Below are positions 48,557 through 58,196 of a stretch of 64,000 bases of DNA, in pieces (the stretch's first letter is position 1; each line of letters begins with the position of its first letter). The stretch is from Methanobacteriota archaeon (lineage in GTDB: Archaea > Thermoplasmatota > Poseidoniia > Poseidoniales > Thalassarchaeaceae). The notes under the pieces were generated by a model that saw only the letters and a list, made by a program, of their open reading frames with translations, made no database searches and had not been told where the DNA came from. The DNA lies in the NCBI GenBank assembly GCA_016845365.1, contig JAERST010000024.1:1-64000 (forward strand), written 5' to 3'. The position numbers and the translations under genes are program-made.

Positions 48557-49147
48557 TCAACGCGAATCAAGCGCGTGATGAACAATCGTTACACACGCAT
48601 GTCCTTGCAACCAATCAGAGCCAACGCTAACTCGAGGCAGGCTCGCAGTGGCTTGAATTTCTGCCTCGTCCAAAGGCAAATGATCAGACAATAAGAAGCC
48701 AATTCGCTCACCCTCATCAACCGATTCTACAGGTTCACCGCCAGCATCGAGAACATACAATTGAACTCCTTCCCGCTCCCATTCCGCAAGCGTGTGAGAA
48801 AGTCCGCCCCCAGTATCGAAAATGCCCTGAGTGACTTCATCAAAAGTCCCGATTGCCGGCACAGGCCGCTTCAATATCGCCTTGATTTGCCCAGCAATCG
48901 ACCGCTCGTCCGGCCTCACGCCGGCGAGCGTTTCACCATTGAACCATATTCGACGGTCAGGCCCGGGGCCCCCGCATAGATGGAGTGTGATGTGGGTGTC
49001 TCGGCGGATGCCGTGGGATACGAAAAGAGCCGCGTTTACCGCCCTGATTAGCACATCCATTCGGCCTGAACCACCGGCTAAATCGTTGAGATTCAACTTG
49101 CCAGAACTCGGCGCGAGATGGCCGATGATGGCGAAGCGCCGTTGCAG
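48557..49147 (-). CDS. trmY: tRNA pseudouridine-54 N1-methyltransferase TrmY, with a non-standard start codon
   Basis: A SPOUT-class methyltransferase that makes N1-methylpseudouridine at tRNA position 54 in archaea. Typical blocks are SGRMDVLIRAVNAALFVSHGIRRDTHI, HLCGGPGPDRRIWFNGETL, VRPDERSIAGQIKAIL, and the C-terminal cofactor-knot segment RIGFLLSDHLPLDEAE. The longest frame with ATG, GTG or TTG begins at 49096 (TTG) and lacks the first strand. In the same frame further upstream the sequence reads QRRFAIIGHLAPSSGKLNLNDL, which is the family N-terminus. The frame is open to a TAG at 49171-49169 and contains no ATG, GTG or TTG there. CTG at 49147 (after GGTGAAATT) or ATT at 49150 must be used, unless the sequence has an error. 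The start lies 4 nt after the srp54 stop: one operon. Confidence 0.88.
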   Translation of the reverse strand: MQRRFAIIGHLAPSSGKLNLNDLAGGSGRMDVLIRAVNAALFVSHGIRRDTHITLHLCGGPGPDRRIWFNGETLAGVRPDERSIAGQIKAILKRPVPAIGTFDEVTQGIFDTGGGLSHTLAEWEREGVQLYVLDAGGEPVESVDEGERIGFLLSDHLPLDEAEIQATASLPRVSVGSDWLQGHACVTIVHHALDSR

Positions 49148-49151
49148 AATT

Positions 49152-50507
49152 TCACCCCATTCCGAGGTCTAAATCGTCGACGTCCATCATCGATTGCATC
49201 TGCCTTCGCATGCGTCTATCGCCCTTCATTCCGCGCATCATTTTGCGACTGCGATTCCATTGATTGAGGAGTTCCTTGACGTCCTTTTCGCTGGTGCCCG
49301 AACCTCGTGCGATGCGTCGGATTCGTTGGGATTTGAGTAGTAGCGGCTCGTCCTTTTCCTGCTGTGTCATCGAGTCCATAATCACCCGAAACTTCGCCAA
49401 ATTCGCCTGCATCTGCTTCTTCTGCCCTGCCGACATCGACCCCATGCCAAACATCCCATCAGGCAGGTGGGAAAGGATTCGGTCGACTGTTCCGATTCGG
49501 CTCATCATCTCCATTTGAGTGTACATGTCTGTGAGGGTGAATCTTCCAGACATTAGGCGCTGAGTGAGCCGAATCGCCTCTTCTTGGTCGAGATCTTCGG
49601 GGGCTAAATCGATTAGTCCTTGGATGTCGCCCATACCGAGAAGTCGAGAGATAAAACGGTCGGATTCGAACTTCTCGAGGTCGCCGACGCGTTCTCCTTC
49701 TCCGACGAATACAATGGGCGCGCCGGTTACTGAAACCGCGCTGAGAGCTCCACCTCCACGCGCTGTCCCATCGAGCTTGGTGACGATGGTTCCTGTGACT
49801 CCTACGAGGTCGTGGAAAGTCTGTGCGACCGGGCCGGCCGCTTGGCCGACTTGGGCGTCGATTACGAGGAATCGCTCGGTCGCATTTGCTATCTCAGCGA
49901 TGCGAACTAATTCATCGCGCAATTCTTCATCGAGGCTGTCGCGGCCGGCGGTATCGATGATGAGAACGTCTGCTGTTCCGACGGCCTTGATTCCGTTGCG
50001 GACGATTTTGGCCGGGTCTGTCTCGTCCGGTTCTCCATAGACCTCTACGGGTGAGTCCTCGAGCAATTGTTGCAATTGGGCGTAGGCCCCGGGCCGGTGA
50101 ACATCAGCCTCGATTACGGCGACTTTGACTCCGTGTTTGCGGCGCCACCATTCCGCAACTTTGGCGGTGGTGGTTGTCTTTCCTTGACCGTAGAGACCGA
50201 CCATCAAGACTGTCTCATTGTGAGGCTTGATGTCGCGAGCGGGTCCGAGAAGGCGGACCAGCTCGGTGTAAATGAGATTCATAGTGTGAGTATCGAGCTT
50301 TACTCCCGGCCGTGGTTCTTCTTCCATCAGACGGCGCTCGATGCGCTCGGTCAGCTCCTTGGCCTGTCTGACGTTGAAATCGGCCTCGAGCAGGGCTCGT
50401 CGAAGGGCGCGTGTCAATTCGCGCACCGTCTCCTCGTCGATCTCCCTCTTACCCGAGAGCAGGCCGACGGAGCCGAGGATTCTGCGCTTCAGACCCTCGA
50501 GTGCCAT
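49152..50507 (-). CDS. srp54: Signal recognition particle 54 kDa protein
   Basis: A 451-aa SRP GTPase that binds signal peptides and 7S RNA and docks ribosomes at the membrane receptor. The N domain is about residues 1-95 ([14 protein letters not shown]). The G domain has P-loop [13 protein letters not shown], the EADVHRPGA segment, DTAGRD and [11 protein letters not shown]. The methionine-rich M domain follows (about 310-451: [28 protein letters not shown], and the RNA-binding [14 protein letters not shown]). The order and length are standard. It precedes trmY in a two-gene operon and diverges from the unknown membrane protein at 50679. The window's many large exported proteins would be clients of this targeting route. 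Confidence 0.97.
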   Translation of the reverse strand: MALEGLKRRILGSVGLLSGKREIDEETVRELTRALRRALLEADFNVRQAKELTERIERRLMEEEPRPGVKLDTHTMNLIYTELVRLLGPARDIKPHNETVLMVGLYGQGKTTTTAKVAEWWRRKHGVKVAVIEADVHRPGAYAQLQQLLEDSPVEVYGEPDETDPAKIVRNGIKAVGTADVLIIDTAGRDSLDEELRDELVRIAEIANATERFLVIDAQVGQAAGPVAQTFHDLVGVTGTIVTKLDGTARGGGALSAVSVTGAPIVFVGEGERVGDLEKFESDRFISRLLGMGDIQGLIDLAPEDLDQEEAIRLTQRLMSGRFTLTDMYTQMEMMSRIGTVDRILSHLPDGMFGMGSMSAGQKKQMQANLAKFRVIMDSMTQQEKDEPLLLKSQRIRRIARGSGTSEKDVKELLNQWNRSRKMMRGMKGDRRMRRQMQSMMDVDDLDLGMG

Positions 50508-50678
50508 GGCCTGCGGGTCCGAAGCGTGTGGTTTGAACGTTATTGGCTGCGTATCGCAGTATTGCGCTTACATTCGCCAATCCAAATACCACGTCCCAAC
50601 TCTATTCTGCAGTCCATTCCGGCATTCCGACCTTCTAGACAAGCGTTGGACTGAAAACGCGTGGGCCGTCGGCAAAGC

Positions 50679-51473
50679 ATGGCGCAGGCTCCAATCGACC
50701 TGTGGGAGATGCAACTCGCCTTCGCCATCGGCCTGCTCGGAATCTACGTCGGATGGCGTGGAACTATCGCCCGAATGACTGGATTTTATGACCTATCAGG
50801 AGCCGTCAAGACCCTCCTATTCGGGTTGGTCGCAGGCGTCCTCGCAGCATCGGCAATCGACGCCCTAATTCTCGCAAATATCCGCGAAGCCTCGGTCAAT
50901 ATTCTCTCGGTATCAGTAATCGCCCTAATCATCGCCATGGCCGAATCGGCCTTCGCGCTTTTCCTCCTAGGCCGGCCAAGAACCGTGGGCCTGCGAGCAA
51001 GCTCACCCTACGGCTGGACTCTCGGTTTAGGCTACGGAGCGATGCGAGCAGCCCACCTAAACGTTCGCCTATTCGACCCAGAAGTATGGCCGGGCGTAAC
51101 CGGATTTGACCCACTCAACATAGCGATAGCATGCACTCTAACACTCACAGCCTGCATCGGCCACGCATCAATCGCAGCATGGCAAGGTTCGCGAATTATC
51201 GAACACGAGCGCGCACGGACATTTTTCACCAGCGCGCTCGCCAGAGCCATCCTCATCATCAGCACTGTCCTCACCGTGTTCAACCCATTCATGCTGGCTC
51301 TGGTAGCGCCGGCAGTAATCTGGTCATGGCTGCCGGCACATGACCGCTGGCTCCCATCAGGAATGACCCCAGCGGCCGCCCAAGCCTACCGCCGCACCCT
51401 CCGCGGAACCCAACGCCACGAGCGTGCGGCGGCCGAACGTGTGCGCGGGGAGAGGGTTCTTGAGGAGGAGTGA
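50679..51473 (+). CDS. Polytopic membrane protein of unknown function
   Basis: About 264 aa with about seven hydrophobic segments and a basic/acidic C-terminal tail (RRTLRGTQRHERAAAER...). I do not recognise it. Polar residues within membrane segments (MAESAFALF, GYGAMRAAHLNV, CIGHASIAAWQG) resemble the Glu and His arrangement of PrsW/CPBP-type intramembrane peptidases in spacing, but the key Glu pair is not present, so this is only a weak thought. It is divergent from srp54 (171-nt gap) and precedes trkA-trkH on the same strand by 99 nt. ATG 50679 was preferred over GTG 50661. Conserved in order or not cannot be judged here. Confidence 0.7.
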   Translation: MAQAPIDLWEMQLAFAIGLLGIYVGWRGTIARMTGFYDLSGAVKTLLFGLVAGVLAASAIDALILANIREASVNILSVSVIALIIAMAESAFALFLLGRPRTVGLRASSPYGWTLGLGYGAMRAAHLNVRLFDPEVWPGVTGFDPLNIAIACTLTLTACIGHASIAAWQGSRIIEHERARTFFTSALARAILIISTVLTVFNPFMLALVAPAVIWSWLPAHDRWLPSGMTPAAAQAYRRTLRGTQRHERAAAERVRGERVLEEE

Positions 51474-51572
51474 GGAAACCTCCGGAAGATAGCCTCGCAG
51501 TCCCTTGATGATTCATTAACGCCTTCGCAAGAAGTCATGATTATAGCCGCCCCGCCGAAGGAGCGCCGCAGA

Positions 51573-52991
51573 ATGCGTGTCATAATCGCAGGAGCCGGCG
51601 AAGTCGGCAGGGGTGTAGCAGCCGCCTTGAGGGCAGAACGACGTCAGGTTGCGCTCATCGATCCTGACCCTGAAGCGATCAATCAATCCCAGTCTCTTGA
51701 CTGTCTTTTGGTGACGGGAAATGCGCTTTCTCGCGAATCTCTTTTGCGCGCTGGAATCAACGACGCTGAAATCATGGTTTTGTGCACAAATAACGACGAG
51801 GTCAACCTGCTGGGTTGTGCCTTCGCAAAACGCGTGTATAGTGAGCAGGTGGGCGATCGTGCTACTCGTGGGCTTGTGACGATCGCCAAGATTCGAGATC
51901 CAACACTGCTGGACAAGAATCGCGGCGCGGGGCCGCTTGAGCGGTGGACTCGCGCCGACCATATTGTCAGCGCCAGCGACGATATCGTCAAGCAATTGGC
52001 CGCTGGCTTGCTTGCTCCATCTGTAACCGAAATCTTGCCATTAGGCGATAATGCTTGGATTGCTGTTGCAGAGGTGATGGCTAATTCTGCGCTTATCGGG
52101 AAAACGACTGGGGAAGTTGGCCAGTGGATTGTCAATATCCCGTCGATTTATGGCATCCGTTCTTCGGATGGCATTGGCCAACTTGTATCGGGGGCCGAAG
52201 TCATCCAAGAGGGAGACATGCTGTGTTTTGTAGCCCGCTCTACCGAAGAATTCCTTACGATCACCACCGGCGCGGGCTTGCAGGACCCCGAATGGCCCGA
52301 AGACCCGATGGTGGCGATTTTTGGTGCTACCCAATTCGGCACTAAATTGGCCGCTCACTATCTCAGTGCTGGGGCTGAGGTTGCGGTTATCGAGCCCGAC
52401 CTCGATGCGGCGAACGAATTGGTCGGCTCGCGCATCGGCAATAGCAAGCGCCTCGATGTCATTCATGGCGACCCTCAGGATGGCGACCTTCTGCGGGAAT
52501 TGGGAATCGAGACGCATCATGTCGCAATCGCTGCTCTCGGAGATGATAATCTCAACATCGCAATCGCGATGCGCGCCAAGGACAAGGGGGTGCCTCGCAC
52601 CGGCTTGATTCTCAAGGACAGGGCCCTGGTCGAGGCAGTTCAGAGAATCGGACTCACTCGACCAGTCAGTAGGCGCCACGTCACAGTTATTTCGATTCTC
52701 AAATCGATTCACATGAATGTCCCGGGGGCTTACCAAGTGATTCCTTCTTTGCCGGAAATAATTTCGATTTCGGCCTCGCTCAGCGCGAAGGCAGAAATCG
52801 TCGGTCGAACCATCGACGATGCGGAATCCAAACTCTCTTGCCGCATCGTCATGGTCGAGCATGAAGACGATGATGGAGTAACTCACATCCTCAACCCGAC
52901 TGAAGTTGACACCCTCCAACTCGGCGATAAGGTGCTCCTTTTCCTCCATCGGGATGATTTGAAGCGCGTGGAAAAAACTCTGGGGAGTTGA
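51573..52991 (+). CDS. trkA: Trk potassium uptake regulatory subunit TrkA
   Basis: A 472-aa peripheral protein with two tandem RCK units, as in E. coli TrkA (458 aa). The first Rossmann fold starts VIIAGAGEVGRGVAAAL and has LIDPDPEA at its second strand; the second starts VAIFGATQFGTKLAAHYL with VIEPDLDAA. Each is followed by a RCK_C (TrkA-C) domain (about 140-225 and 385-472). NAD(H)/ATP binding to the Rossmann folds gates the TrkH channel. The trkH gene begins 3 nt after the stop, so the two are co-transcribed. The frame runs back to 51537, but ATG 51573 sits directly before the first strand and after GGAGCGCCGCAGA. Confidence 0.95.
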   Translation: MRVIIAGAGEVGRGVAAALRAERRQVALIDPDPEAINQSQSLDCLLVTGNALSRESLLRAGINDAEIMVLCTNNDEVNLLGCAFAKRVYSEQVGDRATRGLVTIAKIRDPTLLDKNRGAGPLERWTRADHIVSASDDIVKQLAAGLLAPSVTEILPLGDNAWIAVAEVMANSALIGKTTGEVGQWIVNIPSIYGIRSSDGIGQLVSGAEVIQEGDMLCFVARSTEEFLTITTGAGLQDPEWPEDPMVAIFGATQFGTKLAAHYLSAGAEVAVIEPDLDAANELVGSRIGNSKRLDVIHGDPQDGDLLRELGIETHHVAIAALGDDNLNIAIAMRAKDKGVPRTGLILKDRALVEAVQRIGLTRPVSRRHVTVISILKSIHMNVPGAYQVIPSLPEIISISASLSAKAEIVGRTIDDAESKLSCRIVMVEHEDDDGVTHILNPTEVDTLQLGDKVLLFLHRDDLKRVEKTLGS

Positions 52992-52994
52992 GCC

Positions 52995-54566
52995 ATGCGC
53001 TGGGACGTAATCGGCCTTGTTACCGGCTGGACTTTGCGAATCTTCGCCATGCCACTGGCCGTTGTTGGAGCGTATTCGATTTATGCCGACGGCTGGGAAT
53101 TTGCTGTCAAAACCTATGCCGTCGCTTTGTTATTGGCCTTCGCGATCAGTCAATGGTTAATCGCGAAGGCCCACGGTCACGATGTCCAAAATCGTGTACG
53201 TGACCGCGAAGCCTTCGCTGCAGTCGCTCTAGGCTGGCCGCCCGTGGTATTCCTGGGTGCAATCCCATTTTGGCTCGGTGGAATGTTTCACGGGCCATTC
53301 GAATTTCTAGCTGGAGATTCGACCTTTACACAGATGTGTGTCGGCGCCCTCCACTCCTGGTTTGAATCGATGTCAGGATTCACAACCACAGGTGCATCGA
53401 TAATCGATCCCTCAACAAGCCCAATCTGCGGCGGTGACTTCGATGGCGATTGTGTCGGAAGCCAGCGCAAGAGCTTGATTCTTTGGCGCTCGCTATCCCA
53501 ATGGATAGGTGGAATGGGTGTGATTATGCTCGGCCTGCTCATCTTCTCCAAAGCCCTCGGCGGAGGAATGGCACTCGCTCGCGCCGAACTCACCGGCCCA
53601 ACCGTCTCAAACCTCGGCACCACCCTCGAAGGAACAGCACGCAAACTCTGGGCGATTTACATCGGCTTGACAATCCTCGAAGGATTACTTCTCTACCAAT
53701 TCACCAATATGGGTTCCTTCGACTCTCTCAATTACGCCTTGACGACGATGCCATCCGGCGGCTTCGCGACGAGCGATATGGGAATCATGGGGTTCAATGA
53801 CACACTCATCGAATCGATAATCATGGTCTTCATGGTGCTAACCTGCATCAATTTCAGTCTGCTCTACTTCGGATTCTCTGGCCGATTCGGTGAATTGGCC
53901 AAAGACGAGGAATTGCGAACTTACCTCCTCATTCTCCTCGTCGCTTGGCTAGCAATGGCATTCAATTTGACTCGCTCTGGAAATTACGAATTTCTCGAGT
54001 CGATGCGTTACTCACTCTTCCAATCGATCTCGATATCAAGCACTGGATATTCTAGCGCCGACTTCTCCACTTGGCCCGTATTCAGTCAAGTCGTTCTCCT
54101 CCTCTTGATGATAGTCGGCGCCAGCGCTGGTTCGACCGGAGGTGGTCTGAAGGTCTTGAGAATCCGCGTTGCATTCGAGTTGGCGAAGCGTGAAGTGATG
54201 AAAATTATTCAACCTCGAAAGGTGGTTGCAATCCGCTTTAATCAGCAAGTAGTCGATGAAAATCGAATCTGGATAATTCTGGGAATGGTCAGCTCGTGGA
54301 TGGTTCTAGTGACACTTTCAATCCTGACGATTTCATTCCTCGAGCCATCGCTGACAATGACTGATGTGCTCTCCGTCTCGATATCTCTACTGGGTAATAC
54401 CGGCCCTGCTCTCGGCTCATTTGGACCGGTCGGTGCTGCTGCAACTTGGGCTGACCTGAGCCTTCCATCGATGTTCGTTTCGACGATTTTGATGTGGCTC
54501 GGACGTCTCGAATTACTCACGGTTCTGGTTCTGTTGCACCCTCGAACTTGGGCTGGCGGCAACTGA
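52995..54566 (+). CDS. trkH: Trk potassium uptake membrane subunit TrkH/TrkG
   Basis: A 523-aa K+ translocating subunit with about ten to twelve membrane helices in four M1-P-M2 repeats. Selectivity-filter loops are visible: SMSGFTTTGASI (first), MPSGGFATSDMG (second), ISSTGYSSADFSTW (third) and LGNTGPALGSFGP (fourth), each with the conserved Gly. The gating-loop segment MIVGASAGSTGGGLKVLRI before the last helices is also typical. It acts with the TrkA product encoded 3 nt upstream. K+ accumulation serves osmotic balance, as expected for a marine cell. It converges with rfcL (17-nt gap). Confidence 0.95.
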   Translation: MRWDVIGLVTGWTLRIFAMPLAVVGAYSIYADGWEFAVKTYAVALLLAFAISQWLIAKAHGHDVQNRVRDREAFAAVALGWPPVVFLGAIPFWLGGMFHGPFEFLAGDSTFTQMCVGALHSWFESMSGFTTTGASIIDPSTSPICGGDFDGDCVGSQRKSLILWRSLSQWIGGMGVIMLGLLIFSKALGGGMALARAELTGPTVSNLGTTLEGTARKLWAIYIGLTILEGLLLYQFTNMGSFDSLNYALTTMPSGGFATSDMGIMGFNDTLIESIIMVFMVLTCINFSLLYFGFSGRFGELAKDEELRTYLLILLVAWLAMAFNLTRSGNYEFLESMRYSLFQSISISSTGYSSADFSTWPVFSQVVLLLLMIVGASAGSTGGGLKVLRIRVAFELAKREVMKIIQPRKVVAIRFNQQVVDENRIWIILGMVSSWMVLVTLSILTISFLEPSLTMTDVLSVSISLLGNTGPALGSFGPVGAAATWADLSLPSMFVSTILMWLGRLELLTVLVLLHPRTWAGGN

Positions 54567-54583
54567 TTGGATTGCTTGTCGCC

Positions 54584-56122
54584 TCAGAAGGAATCAAGCG
54601 AAAATTGAGTAGATTGGTCCTCTGATTTTTCTTCGCTAGATTCGGCTGACTGCTCGGCTTTTTGCGGAGTCGGCACAGGTGTTTCTTCCCATGATTCGTC
54701 GGGCAGGGATTCATCGAAGGCTTTGAGGATCTTTTTCGCTTCTCTGCGGGACTTTGGTATTCCGTGCAAAGCGAGGTGGTCTTCGCCTCGTAAGCCGAGG
54801 TGCATCGCGAGTGAGAAGTCATTGGGGTCGCCCCCTAGGCTCTCGTCGTGGACTGCTAGCAGGTTTGGCCAGAGGTCTTCTCTGACTGAGGCTTTACTGG
54901 TGCCGGATTGTTCAGCCAAGGCTTCGACAACACCTGATGTTCGCCATGCTTCTGCGCCCCTGCGCAGGAAGCCCGGATAGGTCAGGTATGGGTCGGCTGC
55001 TGAATCGGCTCGTTTGGCGGCGACCGCGGCTTGGGAAGGGAGGTTTGAGCCCCAATACCATGCGCGGTAGGCTCGATTGGTGTACTTGGTAGCGAGGGCG
55101 CGGTCGGCGAGCACCATGGCGTGTGAAATCGAAGCTAATTGGCTGATTTCGAAGGTTGATTGGTTATTCCAGGCGAACCATGCTAGCATTTCGTCGGGGT
55201 CTTTGTCCGAGTTCATCAGCAAGTGGTTCGCCTGCTTGCCCGAGCGCGCTGAGTAGACTTCTCGCAGGGCGCGGAAGACATCGATTTGTGAATCGCGCTC
55301 GGCGACCTCTGCGAGCGCCTTGACATCTTCGAGGTCGATGTGTTCGCCGCCGATTGCTGCGGCGGCTTGCAGATCTCGAATGAGTGCGCGCAAGTCGCCG
55401 GGATTGTTCTCGATTAGAGCCTCGACGGCGCCGGGGTCCATCGAGAGTCCTTCGCCGTCGAGCACGCGGTGGGCGATTCTTCGCATGTGCAATTTGCCCA
55501 CGCGCTTGAATTGAATATTCTCGGCCAGCGCCATGACTCTGTCGCGATTGCGACGCCAGTCTCGGCCCGAGCCCCAAAGGCGCATCGGGTCATTACAGGT
55601 CATGATGACAGGTTGCTCAGCATTTTTCAGCAGATTGAGCAACTCTGCTTTGCCACCCGAATCGCCTTTGATGGTAGCAGCTTCTTCTTCCTCGGGCGTC
55701 AGAACCTTGTCGATTCTATCTTCGGACAATTTAGCAAATCCGCCCGAGAGATGGTCGACCTCGTCGAGCAGTACCACGGTTTTCGACGAGTCGTTTTCGC
55801 CTCCGGTGAAAGCCGCCAGCGAAATGTGTTGGCTGCCGCGTGTCGCCGCTCGCCGAATCGCGGCAGCATTCCTCTCCTCGCTGGCATTCAACTCGATTAT
55901 CGTCCATCCCCGTTCGGCAGCCACCGCTTTGGCGAGGGTAGTCTTGCCCACCCCAGGAGGCCCAGAGAGCATCATTCCGCGCTTGTCGGGAGTCTTTCCG
56001 CGTGCCCAACGGTCGAGCCATTGTCCGATCAACCGCAATTGTGAGTCATTGCCTTCCATCTGCGCCATGCTCGTCGGACGATACTTCTCCGTCCAGTCCT
56101 CGAGACTCTCGCTGACGCTCAC
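54584..56122 (-). CDS. rfcL: Replication factor C large subunit
   Basis: A 512-aa AAA+ clamp-loader subunit that opens the PCNA ring with RFC small subunits at the replication fork. The N-terminus has the RFC box WTEKYRPTSM. Walker A is LSGPPGVGKTTLAK (about residues 52-65), Walker B is VVLLDEVDHLSGG, and sensor 1 is MTCNDP. The collar domain is about 250-450. The acidic, low-complexity tail ends QFSLDSF, a PIP box (QxxLxxF) for binding PCNA. Length and order match archaeal RfcL. It starts at GTG 56122 after GGGGTGTG. It converges with trkH and is preceded by glyS on the same strand (65-nt gap). Confidence 0.95.
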   Translation of the reverse strand: MSVSESLEDWTEKYRPTSMAQMEGNDSQLRLIGQWLDRWARGKTPDKRGMMLSGPPGVGKTTLAKAVAAERGWTIIELNASEERNAAAIRRAATRGSQHISLAAFTGGENDSSKTVVLLDEVDHLSGGFAKLSEDRIDKVLTPEEEEAATIKGDSGGKAELLNLLKNAEQPVIMTCNDPMRLWGSGRDWRRNRDRVMALAENIQFKRVGKLHMRRIAHRVLDGEGLSMDPGAVEALIENNPGDLRALIRDLQAAAAIGGEHIDLEDVKALAEVAERDSQIDVFRALREVYSARSGKQANHLLMNSDKDPDEMLAWFAWNNQSTFEISQLASISHAMVLADRALATKYTNRAYRAWYWGSNLPSQAAVAAKRADSAADPYLTYPGFLRRGAEAWRTSGVVEALAEQSGTSKASVREDLWPNLLAVHDESLGGDPNDFSLAMHLGLRGEDHLALHGIPKSRREAKKILKAFDESLPDESWEETPVPTPQKAEQSAESSEEKSEDQSTQFSLDSF

Positions 56123-56187
56123 ACCACACCCCTGTCGTGGAGCCTCATGAAGATTGGTGGTGGGCTGGCGCCGGCTAATGCGATTAA

Positions 56188-57903
56188 TCAGAATAAATTC
56201 TGCATGGTGCCGGCGGCTAGGTGTTGTAGAATTTCATCGACGAAGGCGCGAATCTGCACTTGGTCATCGCGCCTTCGAACGGTCACGCTTCCATCTTCAA
56301 GCGAGGTGTGGTCAACTGTGAGTGCCCACGGAACGCCGATTTCGTCGGCGCGCGCGTAGCGTCGTCCAATCGACTTGCTAGAATCCATCTCTGCGCGGGC
56401 GTGAGGTAGCGCATTGATTGCTGCTGTGACTTCGCAGGCAAGGTCTGGCATTCCATCTTTGTCGAATAGTGGGAGCACTACGCAATCGACACTCGAGATT
56501 CCCTCTGCAAGTCGCATGAAGGTGTAGTCCTCGCCTTCTTTCTGCGCCTCTTCGTAAGCGTGGTCCAGGACGTGCCAGATGATTCGGTCGATTCCGAAAG
56601 CGGGCTCGATTACGTGAGGCGTGAACCACTCGCCGCTGACGTTAGCCGTCTCTATGCGGCGTTCTACCATGCCCGGTTCGATGGTAACGGTGCGTCCATC
56701 TGCGAGCGTCAAGTCAAATGGCAATTCATCAGGCAATTCTGTGAGGCCTTCGAGAGCGGCTACAACCGCACCTGCATCTGCGCGGAAGGTTGGGCCGATT
56801 ACCGAGCCATTTGGCGCGAGGCGCTCAATGGTTTGAGAGCGGGGCTCGGCGAATTGTCTCCAAGCACGAAGCCCCTTCGCCTTAGAGTGCGTCTCGTGAC
56901 TCTCCAAGTCATGACATGTGCGGTTGGCAATCCCGACGCACTCGATCCATCCATGCTCTCCATGAATCTCGCAATCCCAGCAATCCGCGGCGTAGTGAGC
57001 CATCTCGGTGCTTGCGTGTTGGCGGAAGCGGATTCGAGCAGGGTCGATTCCGACTTCAATTAGGAAATCCCATGTTCGCGCAAGGAACCAAGCCACAGTA
57101 GGGTGGCGAACGATTCCAGCGTCGAGAGCCGCCCCGAATCCCATTCGAACCTCGCCAGCGTGAGGGCCATCGGGGTCGGGAACGAGCATGACAATCTCAG
57201 ACCGCCGGTTCAAATCTGCAGTCGGCGGTTGTTCTGGGTCGATGAAATACTCGAGTTCTGCCATATTGAATTCACGCAAGCGAATCATTCCTTGGCGCGG
57301 ACTTATCTCATTTCGGTAGCCCTTTCCAGTCTGAATCGCGCCGAATGGAAGCTTCTGGCGGAAATGTCGGTACAAGGCAGGATAGAGCATGAACATGCCT
57401 TGAGCTGTCTCAGGGCGCATGTAGGCAGTGCGCCCTGCGCTCATCGCACCGATCCGAGTAGTGAACATCAGATTCATCGGCAGCGATGCGGTCCAAGCCG
57501 AATCGGAACACGACGGACATTCGATACCACTACCGAGTAATTCGTCGATAGCATCAGATGCCAATGAATCTGCATTCGGATGCAAATGCTCGACCAGATG
57601 GTCTGCTCGGAAAACCGAACCACAAGCCTTGCACTCGGTCATCAGGTCGTTGAATTCGCCGACGTGACCACTGGCAACTAGAACTGGCTCAGGTGTAATC
57701 GTCGGCGAATCGATCTCAACGATATCTCCGTGGCTCAACCAATGGTCGACCCACTTCTGAGTAATGCGGCGGCGAATAGCAGCCCCAACCGGTCCGTAAT
57801 CGATGAGACCGGAGACGCCACCGTAGATGTCGAAGGCTGGCAGCACCACACCGCGACGCCGCAACATCGCTGACAGCCTCTCGAGTCGCCTCTCCTCAGC
57901 CAT
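56188..57903 (-). CDS. glyS: Glycyl-tRNA synthetase (alpha2, archaeal/eukaryotic type)
   Basis: A 571-aa class IIa synthetase. It starts with the typical LSAMLRRRGVVLPAFDIYGGVSGLIDYGPVG, then ASGHVGEFNDLMTECKACGS with a zinc-binding-like CxxC and a second pair ECPSC. The catalytic core includes YMRPETAQGMFMLYPALYRHFRQKLPFG (motif 2 region, IGKGYRNEISPRQGMIRLREFNMAE type), and motif 3 is HVIEPAFGIDRIIWHVLDHAY. The anticodon-binding domain covers about 460-571. The frame runs to a TTG at 57909; ATG at 57903 is preferred. It lies upstream of rfcL and diverges from the Lhr helicase gene across a 293-nt spacer with short repeats. Confidence 0.96.
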   Translation of the reverse strand: MAEERRLERLSAMLRRRGVVLPAFDIYGGVSGLIDYGPVGAAIRRRITQKWVDHWLSHGDIVEIDSPTITPEPVLVASGHVGEFNDLMTECKACGSVFRADHLVEHLHPNADSLASDAIDELLGSGIECPSCSDSAWTASLPMNLMFTTRIGAMSAGRTAYMRPETAQGMFMLYPALYRHFRQKLPFGAIQTGKGYRNEISPRQGMIRLREFNMAELEYFIDPEQPPTADLNRRSEIVMLVPDPDGPHAGEVRMGFGAALDAGIVRHPTVAWFLARTWDFLIEVGIDPARIRFRQHASTEMAHYAADCWDCEIHGEHGWIECVGIANRTCHDLESHETHSKAKGLRAWRQFAEPRSQTIERLAPNGSVIGPTFRADAGAVVAALEGLTELPDELPFDLTLADGRTVTIEPGMVERRIETANVSGEWFTPHVIEPAFGIDRIIWHVLDHAYEEAQKEGEDYTFMRLAEGISSVDCVVLPLFDKDGMPDLACEVTAAINALPHARAEMDSSKSIGRRYARADEIGVPWALTVDHTSLEDGSVTVRRRDDQVQIRAFVDEILQHLAAGTMQNLF

Positions 57904-57972
57904 ATCCAACGGCGAGGCGACCGTCCACCCGTCTGTAAAGCCATCCTCAAGTCAATGCCCAAGAAGCCATGT

Positions 57973-58075
57973 CAAAGCACCCGTCGAGGGGAAGCCAAGG
58001 CACCCCGCAAGGAGAAGCCAAAACACCCCACAAAGCACCCGTCGATACGCAGCCAAAGGAAATGCCAAAACACCT
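57973..58075. repeat. Short direct repeats in the glyS-lhr divergent spacer
   Basis: CAAAGCACCCGTCGA occurs at 57973-57987 and 58031-58045. AAGCCAAGGCACCCC (57992-58006), AAGCCAAAACACCCC (58015-58029) and a partial ATGCCAAAACACC (58062-58074) are variants of one motif. Two small Lys/Pro-rich frames cross it but look like by-products of the repeats. A likely box A, GATTTATCTA (58129-58138), lies beyond, 60-70 nt before the helicase start. Confidence 0.6.
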
Positions 58076-58196
58076 GAATTCTACCCTCGGAGAGCGAATT
58101 ATGCCCATTCAGTACGTAGTACTGTACGATTTATCTAAGCGAAGCCTTCATTTATGGAATCGAGCCGCTGAATCGTCCGTAGTGTGAGTGCCGTTT

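Noticed and set aside
57955-58187. Lys/Pro-rich small frames between glyS and lhr
   Set aside because: They arise from short direct repeats and do not resemble a protein family.
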